DNA of 62,000 nt from Symbiodinium natans (GCA_905221605.1 CAJNDS010001224.1:645556-707555), one strand, 5' to 3'; positions 31,843-42,642 are shown, counted from the first letter of the stretch. Made by a program: numbers and translations. The notes: generated by a model not told the origin, from the letters alone.

Positions 31843-34800
31843 TCTGGCAATGCCTGCGGCCAGGCACTCCCTGCTGCTTGGGGCAACTGCCCGGAGCTGC
31901 ATGGACAAGGCCTTCAGGGTTTAGGGTTTAGGGTTTAGGGTTATGGGCTTCTGCCTGTCTTGGAAGCCCCTTTGACTTCGCAAGGAGCGTTCGTATCCCC
32001 AAGTAACCTCCTTTATAAGCCCGGCAACCTACTTACTAAGTCAAAAGGGCCTCCAGGTAGAGCAAACAAAAACTTATGATAATGGCCTGCATACCCAGGG
32101 ACTCCAATACCCCTTCATTGCAGTCAGTAATAGGGATTATAGTACCCCCTATTATAATCCCTATTAAGGACTGTTAGTAGAAGGTGGAACATCCCAAAAA
32201 ATATTCCCTAGTTAAGGAGTATTGGGGTCTCGGAGTACACTCTAACGCCTTCAGGCTGTCGGGCTTCGGGTTGGCGGCATCTATCTCCTCAAGGGCTCAG
32301 GGTTAGGGTTTAGGGTTTAGGGTTTAGGCTTTAGGGTTTAGGGTTTAAAACTATATGTAGACCAAAAACGCTAAAGTTTGGCGCCTCGATTGAAAGCTAG
32401 ACTTCTATGGACCATATCGCGTGAAAAACGAAGCATACGGGCCTACGAAACTAAACATGATTTCCAACTGAAGCCCCGCAGAAACCCTTGCCTATTCATC
32501 AGGCTACAGGCGATCATTATGGGTACTTATGACGGGTCTTCGGTAGGATGCCACAAGCCCTAAAACCCTAAATCCGAAACCCTTGTTGCAACCAGGCCTG
32601 TTCCAACTTACCCTAGAAGCCTGGGATTTGTGAAGGGAGGTAGAATAGCTCAGCAGCTCCCAACCGAGTAAAGTAGGTTGTTTTGTGGTCTCAATTTGTG
32701 CAAGTCCTGAGTACCTGAAGAGGAGAGGGAGAAGAGTTGAGGGTTCAGGGTTTGAGGGCCCAATAACCCTAAACCCTGAACCCTAAACTTAGGATTCATG
32801 GCAAGGGCTCGAGGTTTAGGGCTCAGGGTGCGTCAACTTGGGACTCGCCCCCATGGCTTTGCTTACCGTGGGCCAAGGACATGAATTCGACTCTTTCATA
32901 CCCAAGGAAGGTCGAAGGCTACCTTAACCCCGTAACCCTAAACCCTAAACCCTATATTCAGCGCCTGGATGTCTTGCCGCAGGGTCTCTTCCTCCTTCCC
33001 AGGTGGAGGAAAATATCAGAAGATTAGTGCGTCAGGGTTCGTTGACAGTGCTTGGAGCTAAGTTCCCTGGAGCCACAAAAGCACAACCATACTTAGAGGT
33101 TCATGTGATTCATGTGGGGTAGCTATAAGTAGGGTTATAAGTACCCTAATTAGGGCTATAGGGTTATAATAAGGAAGGTTACCTACAAATAACCCTACGT
33201 ATAACTCCCCATGAGCCTCCAACTAAGAGCATGCCCCCTCAGTTGAATGAGGGGCATTGGCCTCTCTGATTTGTAAGCTCCTATACAAACCCATATAGCT
33301 CCTTAACTCGGCAGACCAAACATCCCCTGAGAAGGGAGCTGGATGTACTGACCAGGTGCTGAGATGTGCTGAAGCCTTAAACCCCACAGGACTTAGGGTT
33401 GCATTCGGCTGGTGGGAACCCACAATAGGACTGTATTCATGATAAGGATTCCCATATAGCTTGGGGCATAGTTCTTCATCATGTGGGTGGATGTGGCAAG
33501 CCATATAAATATCAGGCAACAACCTTTCCAGTATATTTGGTCCCTGAACCCTCTTTAACACACTCAGGGAAATATTAAAACTCCCAAGGGCCTACCCAGC
33601 CAGACAAAGGCTCCTCCTCTGTTGAAGTGGCTGCGAGCTGAGCAGCAGCAGACAGTGCGGATGCCGCTGCTGCGGCATCCTCCATGAAACTGAGTACTTT
33701 GTCGTCTTTTAAGTTTGGTTTAGGGTTTAGGGTTTGGGGTTTAGGGTTTAGGGTTTAGCGTTTAGGGTTAGGTCAAACCCTTTCGGGTTCAGGGTTTGCC
33801 TAGCGATAAGAGGCCGAACAACCCCACACGTTTCTGCTAGGTAAGGCTCCAAGTGACGCCCTCCCTACTAAGACAAGCCCACCACCCTTGCCCCCCCCCC
33901 CACCCCCCCACCCCCGCCTACTTGTAGATACTCAAGAGCTGAAATATACCAATACCAAACGGGCATGTATATAAGATTCATATCCAATGCAAGGGGCAGG
34001 GTGAAGGCCTCAGCAGTGGGAGGAATGCCTGAACCCTAAACCCGAAACCCTAAACCCCTAAACCCCAAACCCCTTAACCCTAAACCCCTTAACCCCAAAC
34101 CCCTAAACCCCTAAACCCCTAAACCCCTAAACCCCTAAACCCGAGTCTGGCGGCGACCTCGGCTTTGAGGCCCTGAACTCCCACCCCTACCACCTCATTC
34201 GGCTCTCCCCCTACTTGGAGGTTCATGGGTAGTAAATTCTAAACCCTAAACCCTAAACCCTAAACAAAATCAGGAGGTTCATGGGTAGTTAAAATAGGGT
34301 TTTAAGCCCCTTAGTTGTCATACTTATAAATCGTACTTACAACTACCTGTGGATCTCCAAGTGTAGGGTCCTAAGTACCAAAAAAGGCTACAAGTAGAGT
34401 TCTCATGCTAACAACTTATAATCCTACTTATAACCAACCGTGAACCTCCAAGTACACCCTAAACCCAAATCTCTGTTAACCCTAAGCTCCAGAACACCAA
34501 ACCCTATACCCTAAACCCTAAACCCTAAACAAAATCAAAGCCCCTGTCACACCAGCAGCGCTGCACAGTTTCTTGCTGGAAGCCCCAGGCGCTTAACCGA
34601 TACCCGAAGAGCCCGCAACATCCCCTTAATTCATGTAGGGGTTAGGGTTTAGGGTGTTTAGGGTGTTTAGGGTGTTTAGGGTGTTTAGGGTGTTTAGGGT
34701 TTTTGGGGTGTTTAGGGTGTTTAGCGTGTTTAGGGTGTTTAGGGTGTTTAGGGTTTAGGGTTTAGCCTTGAATCATAACACGGGCCCCATACATAGTTTA

Positions 34801-35115
34801 AGGTATATTTTGGGGGGGATGTTCCCCCTTATACTAACAGTCCTTCCTAGGGACTATGATAGGGAGTTCTCTAATCCCGATTAAGGACTGCTAGTATAAG
34901 GGAGAACATCCCGAGGTATATTCCTCAAGCGGGGGTTTGCGACAAGTAAGGGGCCCCAAACAAAGCCCCCCAACAATTAGTAGGATCGCGTTATAATCAC
35001 GACCCACCCCCCCAAGTAACCCTAAATCCTAAACCCTAAACCCTTTTGAGCAACGGGGTTTTGGAGGCTGCCGGCAAACATGCAACTTCTCAGAAGTCAC
35101 ATCCCGCAAGCTGTT
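31843..35115 (-). CDS. Run of eight exons, phase-consistent, unknown function
   Basis: Exons in transcript order: 35080-35115, 34553-34591, 34141-34172, 33596-33689, 32867-32918, 32665-32714, 32249-32287, 31843-31911. Donors include GTAAGC (32867), GTATGT (31843), GTTTAGGG (34141) and GC (32249). Peptides: SLRDVTSEKLH, RLGLPARNCAALL, GLKAEVAARL, EDAAAAASALSAAAQLAATS, STFLGYERVEFMSLAH, TQDLHKLRPQNNLLYS, EIDAANPKPDSLK and LSMQLRAVAPSSRECLAAG. An alternative for the 32.7 kb exon runs to a GTAAGT at 32612 in another frame (QIETTKQPTLLGWELLSYST). I prefer the shorter one because it keeps phase on both sides. Confidence 0.6.
31948..32060. mobile_element. Inverted-repeat element family I (CTTGGAAGCCC ... 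GGGCCTCCAGG)
   Basis: Left CTTGGAAGCCCCTTTGACTT and right AAGTCAAAAGGGCCTCCAGG are imperfect inverted copies. Relatives at 37203-37346 and 41526-41622. Confidence 0.65.
32093..32240. mobile_element. Family A copy with a family B copy nested inside
   Basis: Outer ends CAGGGACTCCAATACCCC and AGGAGTATTGGGGTCTC. Within it lie AATAGGGATTATAGTACCCCC and CCCTATTAAGGACTGTTAGT with GGAACATCCC, a family B copy that has lost its left tip. Shows that B inserted after A. Confidence 0.7.
33096..33224. mobile_element. MITE-like family E copy
   Basis: ACTTAGAGGTTCATGTGATTC at the left and AACTCCCCATGAGCCTCCAA at the right around TAAGTAGGGTTATAAGTACC. Confidence 0.75.
34026..34143 (-). repeat. CCCTAAA grading to CCCCTAAA array, donor-forming
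   Basis: The last eight units are CCCCTAAA octamers. On the sense strand the exon at 34141-34172 ends CTCGG followed by GTTTAGGGG. Confidence 0.88.
34207..34455. mobile_element. Two or three tandem family E fragments separated by CCCTAAA
   Basis: CTACTTGGAGGTTCATGGGTAG at 34210, again AGGAGGTTCATGGGTAG at 34273, closed by CTACCTGTGGATCTCCAAGT (about 34344) and CAACCGTGAACCTCCAAGTA (about 34434). Confidence 0.65.
34634..34765 (+). repeat. (TTTAGGGTG)n nonamer array
   Basis: About eleven TTTAGGGTG nonamers, a two-base extension of the TTTAGGG unit that has been homogenised. Confidence 0.88.
34788..34942. mobile_element. Family A copy interrupted by a family B copy
   Basis: The A parts are TTGAATCATAACACGGGCCCC..GTTTAAGGTATATT and GAGGTATATTCCTCAAGCGGGG. 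Between them is B (GGGATGTTCCCCCTTATACT to AGTATAAGGGAGAACATCCC, about 34818-34915). The ATATT/GTATATTCC around B looks like a short target duplication. Confidence 0.75.
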
Positions 35116-35198
35116 CTATGCACCCAAATCACCCAAATCACCCTAAACCCTAAACCCTAAACCCTAAAAAAGGGTCTTGAGGGCTCTCTGGGATGCGC

Positions 35199-36319
35199 CT
35201 GACGGAACTTCCACCGGCCAGCTGAGGCGGCGGCTCCCATGGCGCTTTGCGCGCATCCCGGGTTAGGGTTTAGGGTTTAGGTTTAGGGTTTAGGGTTTAG
35301 GGAGTTTCGGGTTTCAGGGGAAACGATTGTTTTGGGGCCTCAGGGTCTTTGGAGTTTTCAGGGTTTTATAGTGTATACCAGATCCTCTGAGAGATTGATC
35401 CAGGAATCTTCCTCCATGTAGAAAGAAGGGATATCGCTGAAGCTCGGATTAATATTAACCATCAGCGGATGCCCAAAAAGCTCTGCAGACATCACACGTG
35501 GTCCTCAGGCGGGTGTTGCGAGATTGTAAACGTAGAAGGCATACTCCGTGCCTAGGGATCAAGATGCCGGGTTCTCGTGGATCCTAACCTAGGTCCTAAC
35601 CCAACAAAGAAAAAAAGGTATCACCGTGGATTCTCGCGTTGCAAAATTACAAGTCAGCCATACAACGCCCTGCTACGTCGTTTCGCTGCTTAGCTGACGG
35701 GCTCCTGCTCCTGAAGCCTGCGCGTCAGGCAGGGTATCCCTAAACCCTAAACCCTAAACCCTGTGTGTCATGGAACCCCTTTGCACCAGGACTTGTTGAA
35801 TGCCAGCAACCCCCACTGAGCTCGCGAGGCTCAAGCCGAGGAACCCTGAACCCTATTATATAAACCCTAAAAACCCTAAAAACCCTAAAACCCTAAAAGC
35901 CCTAAAAGCCCCTAAAAGCCCTAAAAAGCCCCTAAAAAGCCCCTAAAAACCCTAAAAACCCTCCTTCTTCTCCAACTTTTCAAGGGACCCAACGTAAACC
36001 AAACCCAACCTGACAAAGGGCTACAGTACCGGTTCGGGTGAACAGGTTTGGGGGCTGGTTTAGGGTTTAGAGTTTAGGGTTTAGGGTTGAGGGTTGCGGG
36101 CCCAGGCTGGCTTAGGGTTAAGGGTTGCTAACCCCAACCCTAGACCAGGGTTGAGGGTTGCAAGCTACCCCAAAATCCCTACTAAGCCCTAAACCAACCC
36201 CTAAACCCTAAACCCTAAACCCCTAAACCCCTAAACCCCTAAACCCCTAAACCCCTAAACCCAAGGCCGAGTCGCTAAAGGTCCCGGGCTCACATCGGTC
36301 GCAGCCATTGGCACCCAGC
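35199..36319 (-). CDS. Exons leading from a cysteine-rich segment into a hydrophilic region
   Basis: Supported exons in transcript order: 36261-36319, 35777-35815, 35379-35503, 35199-35244. The first reads LGANGCDRCEPGTFSDSAL, a CxxCxPGTFS motif of the GCC2/GCC3 type, and its donor is GTTTAGGG. The second is WGLLAFNKSWCKG. The third is long and clear: VMSAELFGHPLMVNINPSF, then DIPSFYMEEDSWINLSEDL, donor GTATAC. The fourth is RHGSRRLSWPVEVPS with a GC donor. The junctions 36261-35777 and 35777-35379 are out of phase as drawn, so small exons are probably missing; about 35695-35710 is one candidate. Part of the same large minus-strand gene by position. Confidence 0.55.
35857..35960 (-). repeat. 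CCCTAAAA/GCCCCTAAAA array
   Basis: Tandem CCCTAAAA(A) with a run of GCCCCTAAAA units, a further homogenised variant. Confidence 0.8.
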
Positions 36320-36495
36320 CTGGGGTGCGCCCTTCGTTTCGAGTTCATGGTTCTAGAACACCCTAAACCCCTAAACCCTAAACACCTAAACCCTAATCCC
36401 TAAAACCTTAAACCCTGAAACCCTAAACCCTAAACACCTAAACCCTTAAACCCCAAAACCCTAAACCCTTAAAGCCTGAAACCCTGAACCCTAAA
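36180..36495 (-). repeat. CCCTAAA/CCCCTAAA arrays on both sides of an exon
   Basis: 36180-36262 is the donor side of the exon at 36261-36319. 36360-36495 lies on the other side in the same orientation, an exception to the usual inverted arrangement. Confidence 0.8.
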
Positions 36496-36719
36496 TGCCG
36501 GGTTGGGATAGTATTCAAAGTTGAAATGTCTGTTACTCATCGAGTTTTAGGTACGCTTAAAGATGTAAAATGTTACCCCACTATGACAAAGGTTTGTTTG
36601 ACGTCGTGGCGGCAGGGACTTCGGGCTTAGGGCTTGAGAGCCTTTTGGGCTTTAGGGCTTGCTTGAGAAGTTTAGGGTGGTCGGATGTGGGGGGGTTTGA
36701 TCTGAAGCACTGGCCTTAC

Positions 36720-39417
36720 CTGGGAGGTCGGTCCCCAGTATAATTATGTGGCCTCGAGATCTTCCAAAAGAAACGTGATTAGGGGAATAGAGCTTCCACG
36801 CGTGATCGGATTTCCATGACTGCTGGGAAATTCCCCAAACCTAAACCCTAAACCCTGAATGATCTTGGGAGGTATGTGCTGTGAACCCCGAGTCGTTGAA
36901 CCCCGATCCACAGCGATTGATTCAAACAAGCTGGGTAATCTGGGATGGATTTGTGGGCCCTCTGACAATTTAACCTATGCGTTTGAGTTTTTCAGCTTAG
37001 GGTTTAGGGTATCCACATGGAAATTTTCGTCAAATCATCCCTAAACCCTAAACCCTAAACCCTAAACCCGAAACCCTAAACCCTAAACCCTAAACAAAGT
37101 TGTTGCCATCAAGGTGCCAATCTGCATATCTGCCAGGGAGGCAGTTGTAACATCTTGTGCTCCCCGACCTCGTCAAGCTCGGGAGGTTGCTGTTGTCGCT
37201 AGTTACTTGGAAGCCCTGTTGACTTGGCAAGGCTACGTGGTATCCCCTTAGAAACCCTTGAATATCCATAACCCAACGACTTGCTACTAACCCTAAACCC
37301 TAAACCCTACTTAGGGAGTCAAACGGGCTTCCGAGTAGGGACTTAGGACCGCGGATGCCTCCGCTCGCGGCACGTCCCATACAAGCAGACCCCCTTACCC
37401 CCGGTTTCGGGGGTTTAGGGTTCAGGGCTTAGGGTTTAGGCTTTCGGCTTCAGGGTTTAGGGGTTCCTATTATACGAGTAGAAACAGTTTCTAGGGTTTA
37501 GGGGTTTAGGGCTACAACCTCTAGTTTCGGAGCTTAGGTCAAAGCGCGTTTCGGGTCCGCCCGACCGTGAACGGGGGTGTGCGTTTCAGGTCCGCCGTGC
37601 GTGGCCGCGGAGGTGCGTTTCAGGCTCTGCTGGACTGCGTTTCGTACAGGCCAAGGTGCGTTTCAGGTCCGGCACCACCAGAAAGCCACAAGTTGACACT
37701 TTGTGCCGCCCTAAACTAAAACCTAAAACCTCAACCCTAAACCCTAAACCCTAAACCCTCAACCCTAAACCCTAAGCCCTGAACCCTAAACCCTAGACCC
37801 TCAACCGAAAACCCTAAACCGTAAACCCTAAACCCTAAACTCAAAACCCTAAACCCTAAACCCGAAACCCTAAACCCGAAACCCTAAACCCTCAAACCTA
37901 AACCCCAAACCCTAAAGCCTAAACCCCCTAAACCCCCTAAACCTTACAACCTAAACCCTAAACCCTAAACCTAAACCCTAAGCCCTAAACCCTAAACCGT
38001 AAACCCTAAGCCCTAAACCCTAAACCGTAAACCCGAAACCGTAAACCCTAAAACCTAAACCCGAAACCCTAAACCCGAAACCCTAAACCCGAAACCCTAA
38101 ACCCTAAAACCTAAACCCGAAACCCTAAAGCCTAAACCCTAAACCCCCTAAACCTTACAACCTAAACCCTAAACCCTAAACCCTAAGCCCTAAACCCTAA
38201 ACCGTAAACCCTAAGCCCTAAACCCTAAACCGTAAACCCTAAACCGTAAACCCTAAACCCTAAACCCTAAACCCTAAACCCCAAACCCGAAACCCTAAAC
38301 CCGAAACCCTACACCCTAAAACCTAATCCCTAAACCCTAAACCCTAAACCAGAAGTAGTGCGCCTGAAATGCACCATGTGTGCGTCTGAAATGCCCCCTG
38401 TGTGGTTCTGAATTGTCTCCCGTTTGGTTCCTGAGCACCGGACCTGAAATTGGTATCTGAAACGACCCTAGGTGCGTCAGAACCGTACAACACTCTCGGA
38501 GCTTATAGTCATGCTAAAGACCCGATATCTACATGGATCGAGGGGATCCTCCTTAACCTGCTTGCTCTGAGGTCCTCCACCCCCCCCCCCCCCCCCCCCC
38601 CCCCGCATTGCTGTTTTCTTCCCAACGAGCCTATGAATAGATCCTTAAGCTATACAGGGATCATTAGAATGGCTTAGGATGCGTTTGAGGTATATTCCAT
38701 ACTGAAGGGGTCTTGGTCTCTTTGTTCACTCACGAGTGGATCTTAGGGACATGAACGTCTTCCTTGAGAGCAAGTTTGAACACTTCAGGTTTCTCACTTT
38801 GCTGTGGGTGATGCTTGGCATGATGTTTTGGGTGCAAGCGCGTGCAAGTTAGCTTAAATCCTGAACCTAAACCCTAAACTTCAAACCCCAAGCCCCAAAC
38901 CCTAATTCAAACCGCCACTGGCCTTCGTGACGTCGGGGCGAGTCCCAAGAGCCGAGTTTGCGATCAGTTCGCTTCACGGCTAGGTTGCCCAGTATCCTAG
39001 GGTTTCGTGTTTTTTTTGGATGAAAAACAGGTGCCCTAAACCCTAAACCCTAAACCCTAAACCCTAAACCCTAAACCCTTGTGTGTTTCATGGGGTTGAG
39101 AAGGGAAACCTGAACCCCCAAAGACAGGGAGTATTAGGCCAGTCCTGTGCATCGTACTCGGAGGTTCATAGTACTTACCAACCAATTGTGACTGTACTTA
39201 TAACCCACTCTTAGCCCCTTTAACTTTAAGTGCCCTAATACGTTTATATGTACAGTTATCAGTACAGTTCTGATTGGTGAATAAGTACCATGAACCTCCA
39301 AGTAGCCCTAAACACTAAACCCTAAACCCTAAACCCTAAGCCTTATAAAGATGCCCTTCCAAGCCCAGAACGTGTTTGTCCACTGGCCCAGGGGGCACTC
39401 GTCGCAGGTCTCCGCTC
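36720..39417 (-). CDS. Five phase-linked exons with two cysteine-rich CxxCxPG motifs
   Basis: Exons in transcript order: 39365-39417, 38919-38971, 37096-37189, 36854-36961, 36720-36822. All four junctions are in phase. The first has ETCDECPLGQWTNTFW and a GC donor. The third has GSTRCYNCLPGRYADWHLDG and a donor that is the telomere unit GTTTAGGG. Both match the CxxC.PG(x)Y/W pattern of GCC2/GCC3-like cysteine-rich repeats, usually extracellular. The fourth has SIPDYPACLNQSLWIGVQRL and the fifth QSWKSDHAWKLYSPNHVSFG, with a GTAAGG donor. The exon at 38919 is also open in a second frame (ELIANSALGTRPDVTKA). Frames for 36854-36961 were chosen by phase. Confidence 0.62.
37030..37095 (-). repeat. 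CCCTAAA array forming the donor of exon 37096-37189
   Basis: The sense strand reads AACAACTTT followed directly by GTTTAGGGTTTAGGG. Confidence 0.88.
37203..37346. mobile_element. Family I inverted-repeat element containing CCCTAAA units
   Basis: CTTGGAAGCCCTGTTGACTTGG on the left and AGTCAAACGGGCTTCCGAGTA on the right. Three CCCTAAA units sit inside. Confidence 0.7.
37540..38480. repeat. Foldback structure: GTGCGTTTCAGG arms around a 640-bp telomere-like array
   Basis: The left arm (about 37540-37690) has five irregular copies of GTGCGTTTCAGGTCCG or GCGTTTC. The right arm (about 38345-38480) has the complementary GCGCCTGAAATGCACC, GCGTCTGAAATGCCCC and CGGACCTGAAAT. Between them, 37710-38350 is the longest telomere-like array in the window, mostly CCCTAAA with CCCGAAA, CCGTAAA and CCCTAAG variants. 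Confidence 0.8.
38578..38603. repeat. C24 homopolymer
   Basis: Uninterrupted poly-C flanked by a degenerate family A half (about 38640-38730). Confidence 0.9.
39155..39306. mobile_element. MITE-like family E copy
   Basis: ACTCGGAGGTTCATAGTACTTA on the left and TAAGTACCATGAACCTCCAAGTA on the right, a CTTAC/GTAAG inner pairing and a TTATATGTACAG centre. Confidence 0.75.
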
Positions 39418-39695
39418 CTGCGATTGGCATCAGTATCACCCCCCTCTATACTACCCCCCCTAGGTTACACCCTTAAATGTCCTTAATTAAGCTTAATCAT
39501 CCCTAAATTGCCTTAATTATAAGGGGAACCTGGGGGGGGGGTAGTATAGAGGGGGGTAGTAGGGGAACCCATGGCAGTTGCTTGGTGCGTTTTCACAGGG
39601 AGTGCTGAACGAGCCCCCAGGTGCTCGGGGTTAGGACTGAAAGCATTAACCCTAAACCCGAGACCCTAAACCCTAAACCTTAAACCCTAAACCCG

Positions 39696-40008
39696 AAACC
39701 ATGCCAAGCTGAGGGGTTGGCGGGCCATCTCAGGTGGCCCCTAAACCCACAAGCACTTTTGTTGGCCCAATCTTCACCAAGGCAAGACAAGAATCACCCT
39801 AAACCCTAAACCCTAAACCCTCAACCCTAAACCCTAAACCCTGAACTTGATTGGTGCGCCGGAAATCCATACACGCAGCTGCTTGTTGAGGGAGGAACCG
39901 CATGCCAAGCTGAGGGGCTGGCGGGCCATCTCAGGTGGCCCCTAAACCGACAAGCACTTTTGTTGGCCCAATCTTCAACAAGGCAAGACAAGAATCACCC
40001 TAAACCCT
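39696..40008. repeat. 110-bp direct duplication containing the start of an exon
   Basis: CATGCCAAGCTGAGGGG.TGG..CAAGAATCACCCTAAACCC occurs at about 39702-39806 and 39901-40008 with roughly five differences. The right copy carries the acceptor and first part of the exon at 39840-39929. The left copy is now inside the downstream intron. Confidence 0.82.
39840..39929 (-). CDS. Exon with a telomere-unit donor, unknown domain
   Basis: Acceptor CACCTGAG; thirty codons including MARQPLSLACGSSLNKQLR and VWISGAPIKFR; donor GTTTAGGG. The 5-prime 33 codon-bases are duplicated about 200 bp downstream, where the copy reads MARQPLSLAWFR and then runs into GTTTAAGG. Which acceptor is used cannot be told from sequence. 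Confidence 0.5.
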
Positions 40009-40265
40009 AAACCCTAAACCCTAAACCCCAAACCTGGCCAAACCTGTTTAGGGTCTAAGGTGTGTCCCTAAACCCAAGGGATGAAAACTCGTACCCCTAA
40101 GGTTCTACCCCTAAAGGCTTCCCTTCATACACTCCTAGGGTTTAGGGCTTAGGGTTTAGGGTTTAGGGGACCTGAAGGATCTTTAGCAAGGGTCCCTAAA
40201 ACCTAAGGGTACAACCTTAGTGCGAGGTAAAGCCCCATGATGGACACTGGTTCGAAGCAGCATGA

Positions 40266-40475
40266 ACTACCCAGGGACTCCAATACCCCTTAACTAGGGG
40301 ATATTCCTGAAAATACAAGAGGGTTCCTTCTAAACCCTTTTGAAGCTGGGCTTGCCGACTGCCAGACGCTCACCTATCCTCGCCTTCTTAGAAGCCTAAA
40401 CCCTTTTGAGCCTGGAAGCTGCTTCAGACCCTACACCCTAAACCCTTGAGGGGTATTGGAGTCTCTGGGTAAGAG
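40266..40475. mobile_element. Split family A copy with unique DNA between the halves
   Basis: CAGGGACTCCAATACCCC at the left and GAGGGGTATTGGAGTCTCTGG at the right. The 29-mer containing AAACCCTTTTGAGCCTGGAAGC inside (about 40398) also occurs near 10226, so part of the interior is a dispersed repeat. Confidence 0.6.
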
Positions 40476-40587
40476 GAGATGTCCATCAGGAACGTCGGAT
40501 TTGGCCGCCGCACGCTTTAATATGACGGGTATAAGGAGGGGCCCCTAAAAGGCAGCCGTGATCTTCTTCCGCTATATAACCCCTATA

Positions 40588-40590
40588 TAC

Positions 40591-40627
<37 letters not shown>

Positions 40628-40710
40628 GTACATTTATCTTTATATTTATAAATTATATTTTTTATTCTATTTTTATTATGTTTATATTTATATTATACAT
40701 ACCTTACACA
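40588..40710. repeat. AT-rich simple repeat
   Basis: (TA)n and TTTATATTTATA tract in an intron, no coding signal. Confidence 0.85.
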
Positions 40711-41142
40711 GTCCCTATGTACCTAAGTAGCCACCAAACAACCCCTAAATAGCCTCACAAGGGTCCCTCCTTTAGTCCCTTTTGAATATGAGGCCACGAC
40801 ATCCTTGTAGTTCAGGGTTGTTTCGGTTCCTTGGCCCTGTCGGACTCCCACCCAAAAAACCCAACACCCAAAACCCTACACACTGAGGAAGAAGAATGCC
40901 AGATCGGTCCACACCCTCAAGCTCTACACCCGACTCACCCGACCCGACACCCAAAGAGCTCAACACCCCGTTCGTTAGGGACTGTACCTAATATGCAACA
41001 TGTGAAATCCTTGCTATGAGAACACGGCGTCTAAGTTGCATTCCTTAACTAAGGGGTATTAGGCTATGTCTGCCTAAACCCTAAACCCTGCACCCTAGAC
41101 CCTGCACCCTAAACCCTTCATGCCTCCTGGGCCCACCCACAC

Positions 41143-41226
41143 CCTGCCCCCGGCCTTTCCGACGGGAGTAGGTGCCAGGGGCACACGTTGGGCAGAAAGA
41201 GCTGGACATCATGTCAGAGAAGTTGC
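41143..41226 (-). CDS. Cysteine-rich exon (GCC2/GCC3-like)
   Basis: Reads NFSDMMSSSFCPTCAPGTYS, then RRKGRGQ. The CxxCAPGTYS core is a typical ephrin-receptor-like/GCC2-GCC3 half-repeat. Acceptor AGCCAG, donor GTGTGG. If the earlier AG at GGGAG is used, the exon starts with PGNFS, which fits the family even better. Confidence 0.65.
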
Positions 41227-41245
41227 CTGGCTCCCACACTTAGAG

Positions 41246-41425
41246 GGCTTAGGGTTTAGGGTTTAGGGTTCAGGGTTCAGGGTTTAGGGTTTAGGGTTTA
41301 GGGTTTAGGGTTTAGGGTTTAGGGTTTAGGGTTTAGGGTTAAGGGTTAAGGGTTAAGGGTTTAGGGTTTAGGGTTTAGGGTTTAGGGTTTAGGGTTTAGG
41401 GTTTAGGGTTTAGGGTTTAGGGTTG
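41246..41425 (+). repeat. TTTAGGG array, about 25 units
   Basis: Nearly perfect except for TTCAGGG and TTAAGGG variants. Directly followed by a family F element. Confidence 0.92.
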
Positions 41426-41525
41426 TCCAGTAACCTGGGGGAATTAAAGGTTAACCTTTGGGATTATAAGGGGGATTATACTACCCCAAAAAGGTTACAG
41501 GATACCTACTCTACTACTAGGCATA
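41424..41525. mobile_element. MITE-like family F copy
   Basis: GTTGTCCAGTAACCTGGGGG at the left and CCTACTCTACTACTAGGC at the right, AAGGTTAACCTTTGGGATTAT inside. Confidence 0.75.
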
Positions 41526-41622
41526 GTAAGTAAGGTTGGTGAGTTGGGTTATGGGGATTATTCAAGGACTTCTGAGGGGATGCTAGGGAGATTTCCTAAG
41601 TCAAAGGGGCTTCCAAGCAACG
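41526..41622. mobile_element. Family I copy
   Basis: TAGTAAGTAAGGTTGGTGAG and CTAAGTCAAAGGGGCTTCCAAG ends, adjacent to family F. Confidence 0.55.
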
Positions 41623-41733
41623 TCTAGGGTTTAATCACTCACGCTCGGACAAGCCAGGCGAGACACGATCTAGTCAAAGAGTTGCTGGAAGGACCCTTTT
41701 CAGCTCCAAGGCGAAAATCTACCCTCTACTTGG

Positions 41734-41845
41734 AGGTTCACGTGTAGATATAAGTAGAGTTGTGCTTCTGGTAACTGTACTTATAATTCTGAATCTAGGG
41801 TCCTGATAACCCTACTCATAACTACCCATGAACATTCACGTATCC
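41734..41845. mobile_element. MITE-like family E copy
   Basis: CTACTTGGAGGTTCACGTGTAG on the left, AACTACCCATGAACATTCACGTA on the right. Confidence 0.75.
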
Positions 41846-41898
41846 CTCAGCTTGCAGGATGCGTTAAGTCCTCTATCGGATCTTGCCACTCCCTTCAC

Positions 41899-42052
41899 AG
41901 CTCCATCGCTCCCGTTTCGTTCTGCTTCCACACGATCACATGTTGGGGGGCAGGAAAGACATCCCAATCCTTAAACCCTAAACCCTAAACCCGAAAATCC
42001 TAAACCCTAAACCCTATCAAGTCGCACAATGCGCTTCGACCGGGGTCCTCGG
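41899..42052 (-). CDS. Two linked exons in the cysteine-rich region
   Basis: 42013-42052 (acceptor TTCCAG, donor GTTTAGGG) and 41899-41969 (acceptor TTTAAG, donor GTGAAG). The second reads DWDVFPAPQHVIVWKQNETG. The first is open in two frames: RGPRSKRIVRLDR fits the second exon, while EDPGRSALCDLI fits the cysteine-rich exon before it. One of the two boundaries is therefore off. Confidence 0.45.
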
Positions 42053-42167
42053 CTGGAACGTGCCCAGAGATTTGGGGGGCAGAGAAGGGTACTTCCCAAA
42101 ATGGGGAGGGGGGGGGGGAGGGGGGGTCGGGGGGGTACCGCCTTTCTCTATGCCCCAAAAACTACCA

Positions 42168-42275
42168 ATTGCTTAAGACCCCCCCAAAAAGAGTCTTCCT
42201 TATAAGGGCAATATACAAATTATGATTTTGTGTTTTTATTTACTTTTTGGGGGGTTCTTAAGCAAATAGTAGTAA
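42168..42275. mobile_element. MITE-like family C copy
   Basis: AATTGCTTAAGACCCCCCC on the left and GGGGGGTTCTTAAGCAAATAG on the right around CTTCCTTATAAGGGCAATATA. Nearly intact. Confidence 0.82.
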
Positions 42276-42642
42276 TAGAAGGGAGTCCCCTTACAGGGGA
42301 CACCCAAAATAGTACCCTATATTCGGAAACCCACTCAAGTAGCGAGGCTTCACACACAGGCCCGTAGAATGCCTGTGAGGTGGCGAGCATTAAGTCTTCA
42401 ACTCCTAACCTAAAGAGCCCACCCTCTGCGTAAGGATCAGAACTTCAATTGGGATACTGATATAGTTGCAGGTATGTTTCTTAACTAAGGGCATAGGGCA
42501 TTGAAACCCTTGAAGCCCCCTCCCCCCTGGAAGGAAGGCACTCCTAAACCCTCTACACCCTACACCCTGAAACCCTGAAACCCTTCACCCCAAACCCTAA
42601 ACCCTAAACCCTAAACCCTAAACCCTAAACCCGACTGCCCAC

